Part shown: in pieces, positions 1-7,838 of the stretch | Numbering within the stretch: the stretch's first letter is position 1 | How the letters are laid out: every line of letters begins with the position of its first letter | DNA from: Micromonospora fulviviridis | GTDB taxonomy: Bacteria; Actinomycetota; Actinomycetes; Mycobacteriales; Micromonosporaceae | Reading direction: 5' to 3' | DNA: 64,000 nucleotides | Assembly: GCF_014648395.1 (NCBI RefSeq) | Contig: NZ_BMRA01000003.1 | Coordinates: forward strand, 281,933-345,932 | The notes under the pieces: generated by a model | Databases searched by the model: none | What the model was told of the DNA's origin: nothing | The model's input: the letters and a program-made list of their open reading frames with translations, nothing else | Position numbers and translations under genes: made by a program

Positions 1-1499
1 GGATGGTCCGCGGCAGCATGCGGTTCCGGTTGGAGTGCCGCCCGCGGTTCAACTACGGGCGGGACCGGCACGAGCTGGAGGTGCACCCGTCCGGCACGGT
101 CTTCCGCAGTGGCGGGCTCTCCCTCACCGTGAGTCCCATCCGGTACGACGAACGCCTCTCCGACGAGCACGAGCGCGAGCGTACCGAGGAGGGTCTCCAC
201 CTGGTCGCCACCCTGCACGAGGGCGAGGCCGGCGGCGTGGTCCTGGAGACGGGTGCCCCGGGACCACCGCGTTCCTACCCGCCCGAGGAGGCGCGCGAGT
301 TGCTCGAACAGACGCGCGACTTCTGGCGGGGCTGGATCGGCCGGTCCTGCTACAAGGGGCGGTGGCGGGAGATGGTCGAGCGGTCGGCCATGACGCTCAA
401 ACTCATGACGTACGCGCCGACCGGCGCCCTGATCGCCGCCCCCACCGCCGGGCTGCCCGAACAGGTGGGCGGCGAACGCAACTGGGACTACCGCTACACC
501 TGGATCCGGGACGCGTCCTTCTCGGTGCACGCCCTGCTCAGCCTGGGCTTCACCGACGAGGCATGGCAGTACCAGCACTGGGTCGACGACCGGATCCGGG
601 ACGCCGAGGCCGGGGGACTGCCGTTGCAGATCATGTACCGCGTCGACGGCTCGCCGGACCTGACCGAGGAGGTGCTCGACCACTTCGAGGGCTACCGCGG
701 GTCCACGCCGGTCCGGATCGGCAACGGCGCGGCGAACCAGCTGCAACTCGACATCTACGGCGAGATGCTCAACTCCCTGCACCTGGCCAACGAGCACGGC
801 CTGAAGGGCTCGCACGAGGGCTGGCGGGGCCTCGTCCGGATGATGGACTGGCTCTGCGCGCACTGGGACCAGCCCGAGGACGGGATCTGGGAGACGCGGG
901 CCGGTCGGTACGACTTCACCTACGGGCGACTGATGTCGTGGGTGGCCCTGGACCGGGCCGTCCGGCTGGCCCACTGGCACGGGCGCCCCGCCGACGTCCT
1001 GCGGTGGACCGAGACGCGGAACCGGATCTACGAGCAGATCATGGCGCGCGGCTACCACTCCGGACGGCGGGCCTTCGTCCAGCACTACGCCACGGACGTG
1101 CTCGACGCGTCCCTGCTCGCCATGCCCTCACTCGGCCTCGTGGCGCCCACCGATCCGATGTGGCAGTCGACGCTGCGGGCCATCGACGGCGAGCTGGTCT
1201 CCGACAGCCTCGTCTACCGCTACGACCCCGCGGCCACGTCGGACGGCCTCGCCGGCAGGGAGAGCACCTTCACCATGTGCACCTTCTGGTACGTCGAGGC
1301 GCTGGCAGCATCGGGACGGCTCGACGACGCACAGCTGACCTTCGAGAAGATGCTCACCTACAGCAGTCAGCTGGGCCTCTACTCGGAGGAGATCACCCCG
1401 ACCGGGGAGCAGGCCGGCAATTTCCCGCAGGCGTTCAGCCACCTCTCCCTGATCAGCACCGCGGCGAACCTGGACCGGCTCCTCGACGCCCGCGGCTGA
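1..1499 (+). CDS. GH15-family glycoside hydrolase (glucoamylase/trehalase-like), 5'-truncated by window edge
   Basis: The reading frame is open from the first bases, so the gene begins outside the window; about 498 residues are visible where the family usually has about 600-660, so roughly the first 100-120 residues are missing. The (alpha/alpha)6-barrel of glycoside hydrolase family 15 is recognisable from the NWDYRYTWIRDASFS stretch, which holds the first catalytic acid region, and from the C-terminal EEITPTGEQAGNFPQAFSHL stretch with the second catalytic Glu. Actinobacterial relatives hydrolyse trehalose or alpha-glucans in the cytoplasm, and no secretion signal can be assessed here. Family assignment is strong; trehalase versus glucoamylase specificity cannot be decided from sequence. 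Confidence 0.9.
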   Translation, partial: MVRGSMRFRLECRPRFNYGRDRHELEVHPSGTVFRSGGLSLTVSPIRYDERLSDEHERERTEEGLHLVATLHEGEAGGVVLETGAPGPPRSYPPEEARELLEQTRDFWRGWIGRSCYKGRWREMVERSAMTLKLMTYAPTGALIAAPTAGLPEQVGGERNWDYRYTWIRDASFSVHALLSLGFTDEAWQYQHWVDDRIRDAEAGGLPLQIMYRVDGSPDLTEEVLDHFEGYRGSTPVRIGNGAANQLQLDIYGEMLNSLHLANEHGLKGSHEGWRGLVRMMDWLCAHWDQPEDGIWETRAGRYDFTYGRLMSWVALDRAVRLAHWHGRPADVLRWTETRNRIYEQIMARGYHSGRRAFVQHYATDVLDASLLAMPSLGLVAPTDPMWQSTLRAIDGELVSDSLVYRYDPAATSDGLAGRESTFTMCTFWYVEALAASGRLDDAQLTFEKMLTYSSQLGLYSEEITPTGEQAGNFPQAFSHLSLISTAANLDRLLDARG

Positions 1500-1700
1500 C
1501 CGCCGGGCGGGAGAAACCCGCTGTGCCGCCCGGTCCGGCCCGCTACGGTGACCGGGGTACGGGTTACCGGCCCGGCCCGGGCGGGTAAACGCCCCCGACC
1601 AGCAGCGCGGGCCCCGGCCCGCCGTCCACGGCGGCGCCGCCCGGGAGATGCGGCTGTGACGTCCAAGGACGAGCATGGGGGTACGACGAGAGGGGCGGAG

Positions 1701-1880
1701 ATGACCGACGACATCGCTTCGAAGGTTCCGCCGGACCCGGCCCCCGTGCTGAGCGCGCCGGCCGGTCCACCGCCTGTCGGGCCGCCGAGCAGCTTGGACC
1801 TGTGGGCCCGGGCGCAGACGCTGCACCGCTGCTTCGGCGACGACGACGGCGAACCGCACATCATGCGCGGCCTGGACTGA
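1701..1880 (+). CDS. Small hypothetical protein (59 aa)
   Basis: A 59-residue ORF starting at an ATG preceded by a strong GGGGCGGAG ribosome binding site. The first half is Pro/Ala-rich and probably disordered; the second half (DLWARAQTLHRCFGDDDG) looks amphipathic and contains one Cys. A longer upstream start at 1548 is open but has no binding site and a Pro/Arg-rich shadow-like sequence. Family and function are not recognised. It is followed by a hairpin at 1898-1916. Confidence 0.5.
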   Translation: MTDDIASKVPPDPAPVLSAPAGPPPVGPPSSLDLWARAQTLHRCFGDDDGEPHIMRGLD

Positions 1881-1897
1881 GGCCGCTCCACATGGCA

Positions 1898-1916
1898 GGC
1901 GCCCCGCGAGGGCGCC
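1898..1916. terminator. Hairpin between convergent genes
   Basis: A perfect 7-bp stem GGCGCCC/GGGCGCC with a 5-nt loop lies in the 51-bp gap between the rightward small ORF and the leftward sigma factor gene. It could terminate both. There is no U-tract, as is usual in this high-GC background. Confidence 0.5.
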
Positions 1917-1931
1917 CGAACACGCGTGCGC

Positions 1932-3179
1932 TCAACCTGCGGTGGGCGGGCCCAGCCGGGCGGCCCGGCCGTGCAGGTAACGCTGCTGGGTGAGGTTCAT
2001 CGACCGGTGGGCCGCCGCCAGGTACGCCTCGCGCGCCGCGTCCGGCTCCCCGGCCAGCTCCAGCAGGTGCGCCCGGGCCGCGTACCGGCGGTGGTCCTCG
2101 GCGACCCGGCGGTCGGCCGCCAGCGCGTCGAGCAGCGCCAGGCCGGCTCGCGGCCCGCGCGCCATGGCCACCGCCACGGCGTGGTTGAGCCGGACCACCG
2201 GGTTGTCGTGCAGGGCCAGCAGCATCTCGTAGAGGGCGATGATCTGCGGCCAGTCCGTCGACGCGACGCCGGGCGCCTCGTCGTGCAGCGCCGCGATCGC
2301 CGCCTGGAGCTGGTACGGCCCGACCGCGCCGCGGGGCAGCGCCGCGCCGACCAGCGTCGTGCCCTCGGCGATCTGGTCGGCCCGCCAGCGCCGCCGGTCC
2401 TGCTCAGCCATCGGCACCAGCGTCCCGTCCGGACCGGTCCGCGCCGGGGTGCGCGCGTCGGTGAGCAGCATCAGCGCCAGCAGCCCGATCACCTCCGCGT
2501 CGTCGGTGAGCCGGTGCAGCAACCGGGCCAGCCGGATCGCCTCGGCGCACAGGTCGGGCCGGTGCAGCCGCTCCCCGGCGGTGCTCGCGTACCCCTCGTT
2601 GAAAATCAGGTAGAGCACGTGCAGCACGGCGTCGAGCCGGGCGGCCCGCTCCGGGCCGGCCGGCGGGGCGAACGGCAGGCCGCTGTCCCGGATGCGCTGC
2701 TTGGCCCGGGTGATCCGCCGGGTCATGGTGGCCTCCGGCACCAGGAACGCCCGGGCCACCTCGGCGGTGCTCAACCCGCCGACCGCCCGCAGCGTCAGCG
2801 CGATCTGCCCGGCCGGCGGCAGCGACGGGTGGCAGCAGAGGAACAGCAGGACGAGGCTGTCGTCGGCGTCGTCGGGCACGCTGTCCGCGGGAGGCGCCAA
2901 CCACCGGTCCGCCGGCGTCTCCCGGGCCACCCCGCCCTCCCGGCGACGGCGGGCCTGCTCGGCACGGAGCAGGTCGGTCAGCCGGCGGGACGCCACGGTT
3001 ATCAGCCACGCCCTCGGATCGTCCGGGAGCCCATCGTCGGGCCAGCGGGTGGCGGCGGCGAGCAGCGCCTCCTGGGTGGCGTCCTCGGCGGTGTCGAAGT
3101 GCCCGTACCGGCGGACGAGCGCGCCGAGGACCTGCGGCGCCAGGGCGCGCAGCAGGTCCTCGACGCGCTCGGCGGGCAC
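1932..3179 (-). CDS. ECF sigma factor, ECF42 type with C-terminal TPR-like extension
   Basis: A 415-residue sigma-70 family protein. Residues about 10-75 form region 2 (GHFDTAEDATQEALLAAATRW) and residues about 105-165 form region 4 (LTLRAVGGLSTAEVARAFLV, then TMTRRITRAKQRI). The remaining ~230 residues are the alpha-helical DUF6596/TPR-like extension that distinguishes group ECF42 from ordinary ~190-aa ECF sigmas. There is no anti-sigma gene; as is typical of ECF42, the upstream gene 4 bp away encodes a DGPF (YCII-related) protein, so the two form one operon. The start is GTG at 3179. The family controls small regulons; the inducing signal is unknown. Confidence 0.9.
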   Translation of the reverse strand: MPAERVEDLLRALAPQVLGALVRRYGHFDTAEDATQEALLAAATRWPDDGLPDDPRAWLITVASRRLTDLLRAEQARRRREGGVARETPADRWLAPPADSVPDDADDSLVLLFLCCHPSLPPAGQIALTLRAVGGLSTAEVARAFLVPEATMTRRITRAKQRIRDSGLPFAPPAGPERAARLDAVLHVLYLIFNEGYASTAGERLHRPDLCAEAIRLARLLHRLTDDAEVIGLLALMLLTDARTPARTGPDGTLVPMAEQDRRRWRADQIAEGTTLVGAALPRGAVGPYQLQAAIAALHDEAPGVASTDWPQIIALYEMLLALHDNPVVRLNHAVAVAMARGPRAGLALLDALAADRRVAEDHRRYAARAHLLELAGEPDAAREAYLAAAHRSMNLTQQRYLHGRAARLGPPTAG

Positions 3180-3183
3180 CGGG

Positions 3184-3585
3184 TCAGCCCTGGAGTTCCT
3201 CGACGCCGTCCACGATCGGCCGCAGGTCGACGTACTCGCCCTCGGCGTCCGGGTTGACGAACCGGGCGGCGATCTCGGTCGCGCGGTCGAAGCTGGCGCA
3301 CTCGACCAGCGTGTAGCCGGCCAGCACCTCCTGCGTCTCGGCGTACGGGCCGTCGGTGACCACGGGCGCGCCGCCGCGCAGCCGGACCCGGCGGGCGTGC
3401 ACCGGCGCGGACAGCCCCTGCGCGTCGACGAGCTCCCCGGTCTCGGCCAGGTCCTTGTGGATCGCCTCCATGTGGGCGTGCATGGCGGCGAGCTGCTCCG
3501 GGCTCATCGGCGGCTGGTCGCCGGGCCGCCCGGCCATCGCGTCGTAGTCCCGCTGGCTGCCGTAGAGCATGATCAGGTACTTCAC
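3184..3585 (-). CDS. YCII-related DGPF-domain protein (ECF42 partner)
   Basis: A 133-residue YCII-like protein starting KYLIMLYGSQ and carrying the signature VTDGPYAETQEVLAGY, a variant of the DGPF motif. The GTG start at 3585 is chosen because GAGAGGAGA sits just upstream; a longer frame begins at 3624 but adds a non-homologous Arg-rich tail. It is the first gene of a two-gene operon with the ECF42 sigma factor. DGPF proteins are the genomic partners of ECF42 sigmas; their biochemical role is not established. Confidence 0.9.
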   Translation of the reverse strand: MKYLIMLYGSQRDYDAMAGRPGDQPPMSPEQLAAMHAHMEAIHKDLAETGELVDAQGLSAPVHARRVRLRGGAPVVTDGPYAETQEVLAGYTLVECASFDRATEIAARFVNPDAEGEYVDLRPIVDGVEELQG

Positions 3586-3628
3586 GGTCTCTCCTCTCGG
3601 CCGGCGCCCCGCGGCGCCGCTCACCCGG

Positions 3629-3658
3629 GACGTCGGAGCCGAGGAGCCGCCCCGGACA
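3629..3658 (-). promoter_or_regulatory. Candidate ECF-type promoter of the DGPF-sigma operon
   Basis: On the minus strand TGTCCG (3658-3653) is followed after 17 bp by CGACGTC (3635-3629), about 44 bp before the GTG start. A TGTC-type -35 and a CGTC/CGA-type -10 are what ECF sigma factors of this class commonly recognise, so this may be an autoregulated promoter. This is inference from motif shape only. Confidence 0.4.
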
Positions 3659-3673
3659 CAGCCTAGGAGCGGA

Positions 3674-4489
3674 TCAGCGGATCCGGGCGGAGGCGAGCAG
3701 CGCCGCGGTGGGCAGCGCCAGGCTCCCGTCGGCGTCCCGGTAGGGGGCGGCGAGCCGGTCGTACTCCCGGCGGATGCGCTCGCGCCCGGCCACCGGCTGC
3801 CGTTCCAGCATCAGGCCGATGGCGCTGATGCCGGCCGCCGGGCCGGCCCACCAGTCCTCCGGATCGGTGCGGTGCGCCCAGGTCAGGGTCACGCACCGGA
3901 CGTCGGCCAGCCCGGCGGTGGCCAGCAGCCCGGCGAGGCCCGCCTCGGTGCGCGGGAAGTCCCGCTCGGGCGCGAGCCGGGGCAGGTCGGGCGGTGCCGC
4001 CACGCCGGCGGCGGCGACGGCCTCAGCCCAGAGCCGTTCCAGGGGCGGATGCGGGGACGGCCATACGGTCACCGCGATCCGGCCGCCGGGGCGGACCACC
4101 CGGCGCAGCTCGGCCAGGCCGGCGGCCGGGTCGCCGACGTGGTTGAGCACGAAGTTCGCCACCGCCGCATCGAAGTCGCCGGGCGGAAACGGCAGGCGCG
4201 GCAGCACCGCCGGGTGGACCTCCGCGCCGGGCGCGGCCCGCCGGGCGGCGTCGAGCATGCTCGGCTCGGCGTCGACCGCCACCACCTCGGCGCCGCGGGC
4301 CAGGGCCGCCGCCGCGACGGTGCCGGGCCCGGTGCCCACGTCGATCACCCGCCGTCCGGCCCGCACCGCCGCCGCGTCCAGCAGCGCCTCCGCCGGGTAC
4401 GCGCAGAGCCGGCCGAAGCTGCGCGCGTACGCCTCGGCCCGGCCCGCCCACCGGCACCGTTCATGCGCGTCGAAGTCCGTGTCGATCAC
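3674..4489 (-). CDS. Class I SAM-dependent methyltransferase
   Basis: A 271-residue Rossmann-fold methyltransferase. Motif I VIDVGTGPGTVAAAAL is at about residues 48-63, motif II ends in the acidic VVAVDAEPSML (about 70-80), and FDAAVANFVLNHV plus RRVVRPGGRIAVTVWP are the later motifs, together giving a Methyltransf_11/ubiE-like protein. Start GTG at 4489. The substrate cannot be inferred: small-molecule O-, N- or C-methylation are all possible, and no biosynthetic genes adjoin. Confidence 0.85.
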   Translation of the reverse strand: MIDTDFDAHERCRWAGRAEAYARSFGRLCAYPAEALLDAAAVRAGRRVIDVGTGPGTVAAAALARGAEVVAVDAEPSMLDAARRAAPGAEVHPAVLPRLPFPPGDFDAAVANFVLNHVGDPAAGLAELRRVVRPGGRIAVTVWPSPHPPLERLWAEAVAAAGVAAPPDLPRLAPERDFPRTEAGLAGLLATAGLADVRCVTLTWAHRTDPEDWWAGPAAGISAIGLMLERQPVAGRERIRREYDRLAAPYRDADGSLALPTAALLASARIR

Positions 4490-4536
4490 CGCCGCAGCGT
4501 AGCCGCGACCCGGGGGTGCGCGAGGGTCCTACGGTC

Positions 4537-4755
4537 ATGGCCATGACGACGGTGCTGGTGACACTGGCGGTGGTGGCCGTGGTGGTGGCCGCGGTGGTGG
4601 GCTACGTCTCCTGGCGGGACCGGCGGCGGCGTGCCACCGAGGAGGATTCGGCCGCGGTCCGGGCGGCCCGGGAGGAGCAGCACCGGCGGGCGGCCGAGCG
4701 GGCGCACGCGCAGCACGACGGCTGGAACAACGGCGGGCACGGCTTCACCGGGTGA
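4537..4755 (+). CDS. Small single-pass membrane protein
   Basis: A 72-residue protein with one N-terminal transmembrane helix (TVLVTLAVVAVVVAAVVGYV) followed by a basic RDRRRR stop-transfer stretch and a charged, coiled-coil-like cytoplasmic tail rich in Glu, Arg and Ala. Possible starts are the ATG at 4537 or at 4543. A GTG at 4516 is also in frame. No family is recognised. Confidence 0.6.
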   Translation: MAMTTVLVTLAVVAVVVAAVVGYVSWRDRRRRATEEDSAAVRAAREEQHRRAAERAHAQHDGWNNGGHGFTG

Positions 4756-4771
4756 AGGCCGTCCGGCGCGG

Positions 4772-5119
4772 TCAGCGCACCCCGGCCCCGCCGGCGGCCA
4801 GCGCGTTGCGCCAGGACCGGGTGTTGAAGGCCGCGGCGCCGTTGAAGAGCTGGTCGAGGAAGCCCGGCCCGTCGCCGGTCGGCGGTGTCCGGTGGGCGCA
4901 GAAGTCGACGAACCCGTGCTTCTGCTCCGGGCTGGGGTCCGGCGAGACGGCGGCATCCCGCCCCACCAGCGCGTACCGCCGCCCGCCGACGGTCAGCAGC
5001 AGCGTGCCGAGGCGGGTCAACCGGCCGGCGACCTCACCGGCCGGGACGGCGAACACCTCCGCGCCGGACCGGTCGCAGGCCCGCAGCCACCCCTGGTCGA
5101 GGGTCATGAGCACCGGCAC
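4772..5119 (-). CDS. Hypothetical protein (115 aa)
   Basis: A soluble 115-residue protein with alternating beta-like segments (EVFAVPAGEVAGRL, LLLTVGGRRYALVG) and no signal peptide. The GTG start at 5119 is preceded by GGAAG; an ATG at 5107 would remove only four residues. It converges on the small membrane protein gene with a 16-bp gap. I do not recognise a family. Confidence 0.55.
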   Translation of the reverse strand: MPVLMTLDQGWLRACDRSGAEVFAVPAGEVAGRLTRLGTLLLTVGGRRYALVGRDAAVSPDPSPEQKHGFVDFCAHRTPPTGDGPGFLDQLFNGAAAFNTRSWRNALAAGGAGVR

Positions 5120-5245
5120 GCAGCGACTTCCGTTTTAGATGCTCCGTCGCCAGTAGACGATGCTGGCGTGGGCCACGTGGTGAGTCACGCGGGGCACTGT
5201 ACCCAGGGCCCGCCAGGGTTGGCCGGCGGCGGCTACCCTGCCGGC

Positions 5246-5743
5246 GTGAACCGCAGACCGCTGCTCGTGACCGTCGTCGCCGTGGTCGGCGTCGCCCTGC
5301 TCGCCGCCTGCGGCGGGGTGTTCTGGCTGGTGCGGGCCGACGAAGGGCAGGAGCGGGACTGCGCGGGGCGGGTCGCCGCCGAGGAGGCGAAGATCCGCAC
5401 CGACCGGAGCTGGACCGCGCAGGACGTGCCGGGCATCGGGGAGTACGCCGAGATCCACTGGCAGGTCGACTTCCCGAGCTTCGCCTGCTCCCGCGCGCCG
5501 GGGCCGACCGACAGCACGTACCAGGGGATCGTGCGGCTGGCCCCGGCCGACGCCCGCGCCCTGACCGTCGGCTACCCGTGGGCGCCGGTCGCCGGCGGGG
5601 CCGTGGAGGTCTGGCCGGGCCTGAGCGCGTACGTGCCGCCGGAGGTGCGCTGGCGACGCAGCCCGGCGTACGACGCGGGTGCCCGGGCCACCGTCCAGTT
5701 CGACCCCGACCGGGCGCTGCTGCTGTTCACCGCCGCCGACTGA
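5246..5743 (+). CDS. Membrane-anchored or lipoprotein-like hypothetical protein
   Basis: A 165-residue protein with an N-terminal hydrophobic segment and a possible lipobox LAAC (Cys22). The hydrophobic run continues past that Cys (GGVFWLV), so a single transmembrane anchor is as likely as lipid modification. The exported domain contains three Cys and ends in a beta-rich stretch. The GTG start lies 7 nt after a TACCCT -10-like hexamer (5234-5239), suggesting leaderless transcription. Function unknown. Confidence 0.65.
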   Translation: MNRRPLLVTVVAVVGVALLAACGGVFWLVRADEGQERDCAGRVAAEEAKIRTDRSWTAQDVPGIGEYAEIHWQVDFPSFACSRAPGPTDSTYQGIVRLAPADARALTVGYPWAPVAGGAVEVWPGLSAYVPPEVRWRRSPAYDAGARATVQFDPDRALLLFTAAD

Positions 5744-5841
5744 TGAACGAAGGCCCGCGCGGGCCCGTGCTCCCCGGTGGGCATCAACGGCGCGCGGTCG
5801 GGGTACTTGCGCTGACACTGCGACTCAGCCGGGAGGCAACG

Positions 5842-6591
5842 GTGGGGGAGAAGGCGGGACGTCGGCGACCGGGACCACTGGCCGGGCTGCTGGTGGCCGT
5901 GGTGGTGGCGGCCGGCTGCATGGGCGGCGGGCTGGACCAGGGCGAGCCTGAGCAGCCCGGCCCGCGGCAGAGCGGCCAGCCGGCGTCACCGGGAGCGGAC
6001 TCGACCCGCGCGGACGGCACCACCAGCGTGGCCGAGTTCAAGCAGGACTTCTCCGACGCCGTGGGCATCGCCGAGCGCTACTGGACGGAGCGGTTCCGGG
6101 ACTCCGGCAAGCAGTTCCAGCCGATCCGGCGGGTGGTGCCGTACACCAGGTCCGGCGAGGTCTCCTGCGGCGGCGAGGGGCTGCCCCGCAACAACGCGGT
6201 CTACTGTTCGGCGGGCGACTTCATCGCCTACGACGTGAACTGGTCGGTGGGGGCGTTCCGGCAGGTCGGCGACGCCTTCCTGTTCTACCTGCTCGGCCAC
6301 GAGTATGCCCACGGCGTCCAGGTCCGCCTCGGCATCCGCTACAACTTCACCATCCAGCAGGAGTTGCAGGCGGACTGCATGGCCGGGGCGTACATCGGCG
6401 ACAACGTGCGCTCGGGGACGCTGACCCTGGCCGAGGGCGATCTGGACGAGTTCCGGGAAGGGCTGCTGGCGGTCGGCGACGACCCGGACCAGCCCTGGTT
6501 CGCCGAGGGCTCGCACGGCACCGCCGAGCAGCGCACCGACTCGTTCTTCCGCGGCTACGAGAACTCCCTGGACGCCTGCGGCCTCGGCTGA
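5842..6591 (+). CDS. Secreted neutral zinc metallopeptidase lipoprotein (PF04228-like)
   Basis: A 249-residue protein. Residues 1-25 form a lipoprotein signal ending in lipobox VAAGC (Cys26), followed by a Gly/Pro/Gln-rich linker (about 27-55) and a metallopeptidase domain. The zinc motif is LGHEYAHGVQ (HExxH), and QELQADCMAGAY supplies the downstream Glu region seen in YpfJ/neutral zinc metallopeptidases. The GTG start at 5842 has GGGAGG 5 nt upstream; the frame is open further upstream but reads into the preceding gene's shadow. It probably acts at the outer face of the membrane; the substrate is unknown. Confidence 0.85.
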   Translation: MGEKAGRRRPGPLAGLLVAVVVAAGCMGGGLDQGEPEQPGPRQSGQPASPGADSTRADGTTSVAEFKQDFSDAVGIAERYWTERFRDSGKQFQPIRRVVPYTRSGEVSCGGEGLPRNNAVYCSAGDFIAYDVNWSVGAFRQVGDAFLFYLLGHEYAHGVQVRLGIRYNFTIQQELQADCMAGAYIGDNVRSGTLTLAEGDLDEFREGLLAVGDDPDQPWFAEGSHGTAEQRTDSFFRGYENSLDACGLG

Positions 6592-6681
6592 TGCCGCAGG
6601 TCACCCTTACCGGGGACGGTGGCCGCCCGGCGCGGTCCGGCTGAGAGGATCGGCGGGTACCCGCACCCGAGGAGGCCCCCG

Positions 6682-7353
6682 CTGAGCAGCAGACACCCCG
6701 CCGCCGTGCTCTTCGACATGGACGGCACCCTGGTCGACAGCGAGAAGCTCTGGGACGTCGCGTTGCAGGAACTCGCGGCGGTCTACGGCGGCACCCTCTC
6801 CGAGGACGCCCGCAGGGCGATCATCGGCACCAGCATGGCCGTCTCGATGCGGATCGTGCACGACGACCTGGGCCAGCCGGAGCGGGACCCGCAGGCCAGC
6901 GCCGACTGGATCAACGCCCGGATCCTGGAGCTGTTTCGCGACGGGCTGCGCTGGCGGCCCGGGGCGCTGGCCCTGCTGCGCGCGGTCCGCGCCGCCGGCA
7001 TCCCCACCGCCCTGGTCACCTCCAGCACCCGGCCGCTGGTCGAGGTCGCCCTCGACACCCTGAGCCGGGACAGCTTCGACGCGGTGGTCTGCGGCGACGA
7101 GGTGGACGCGGCCAAGCCGCACCCGGAGCCGTACCTGACCGCGGCGCGGCTGCTCGGCGTGCCGATCGAGCGGTGCGTGGCGATCGAGGACTCGCCGACC
7201 GGGGTGGCCAGCGCCCTCGCGGCCGGGGCCGCCGTGCTGGCCGTCCCGGCCGAGGTGCCGCTGCCGCCGACGGACGGCGTACACCAGCTGGAGAGCCTGA
7301 CCGCGGCGGACCTGGAACTGCTCGCGGCCCTGCTCGGCGAACGCCCCGCCTGA
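6682..7353 (+). CDS. HAD-superfamily subfamily IA phosphatase (phosphoglucomutase-like)
   Basis: A HAD hydrolase with motif I VLFDMDGTLVDSE (nucleophile Asp and acid Asp), motif II LVTSSTR, motif III Lys in DAAKPHPEPY and motif IV CVAIEDSPTGVASA; the helical cap lies between motifs I and II. It resembles beta-phosphoglucomutase/sugar-phosphate phosphatases of about 220-240 aa. The start is problematic: the only well-placed ribosome site (GAGGAGG, 6669-6675) precedes a CTG at 6682 giving 223 aa, whereas the first standard codon is a GTG at 6619 without a clear site (244 aa). I prefer CTG. Confidence 0.85.
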   Translation: MSSRHPAAVLFDMDGTLVDSEKLWDVALQELAAVYGGTLSEDARRAIIGTSMAVSMRIVHDDLGQPERDPQASADWINARILELFRDGLRWRPGALALLRAVRAAGIPTALVTSSTRPLVEVALDTLSRDSFDAVVCGDEVDAAKPHPEPYLTAARLLGVPIERCVAIEDSPTGVASALAAGAAVLAVPAEVPLPPTDGVHQLESLTAADLELLAALLGERPA

Positions 7354-7359
7354 CGCCGG

Positions 7360-7743
7360 TCAGCGGGCCTCGCCGAACACCGCCACGGCGATCTGGTAGC
7401 TGTCGAAGGCGCGCGCGGCGCCGGCGTAGGCGGCCAGGTGGATGAACAGCTCGACGATCTCCTCGCGGCTCACCCCGGAGTGCAGCGCGATCCGCAGCTG
7501 TCCGCGCAGCGGCTCGTGGGTGCCCAGCGTCGCGGCGATCGCCACCGACACCAGGCAGCGGGAGCGCAGGTCCAGGCCCTCGCGGGGCCACGCGTCACCG
7601 AAGGTGTGCAGGGTGGCCAGGCGCCGGAAGTCCGCGCCGACGGCGGGCTCGCCGGGACCGAGCGGCAGGGTGAGCGGCTGACCGAGCAGCCGCTCGGCGT
7701 TCTCCAGCGCCCGCGCGTAGGCGTCCTCCGGCACCACCCTCAC
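7360..7743 (-). CDS. Carboxymuconolactone decarboxylase family protein
   Basis: A 127-residue CMD-domain protein. The core [47 protein letters not shown] matches gamma-carboxymuconolactone decarboxylases and lacks the CxxC of AhpD-type peroxidases, so a decarboxylase-like or unknown small-molecule role is more likely than a redox one. It converges on the HAD gene (6-bp gap). No protocatechuate pathway genes are nearby. Confidence 0.8.
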   Translation of the reverse strand: MRVVPEDAYARALENAERLLGQPLTLPLGPGEPAVGADFRRLATLHTFGDAWPREGLDLRSRCLVSVAIAATLGTHEPLRGQLRIALHSGVSREEIVELFIHLAAYAGAARAFDSYQIAVAVFGEAR

Positions 7744-7792
7744 CCCCGTGGTCCGAGCCTGCCAGAGAGCGGGGAGGATCGGCGGCGAAAGC

Positions 7793-7822
7793 GGCCCCTG
7801 CCACCTTCCGGTGGCAGGGGCC
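7793..7822 (-). terminator. Strong terminator of the ABC exporter operon
   Basis: A perfect 13-bp stem GGCCCCTGCCACC/GGTGGCAGGGGCC with a TTCC loop lies just downstream of the minus-strand permease gene (stop at 7839). On the other side is the start of the CMD gene, so it separates two minus-strand transcripts. Confidence 0.85.
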
Positions 7823-7838
7823 GTCGTGCGTGCCGGGG

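Noticed and set aside
5170..5185. CCACGTGG palindrome as an operator
   Set aside because: A single 8-bp palindrome without matching promoter geometry is expected by chance in this composition.
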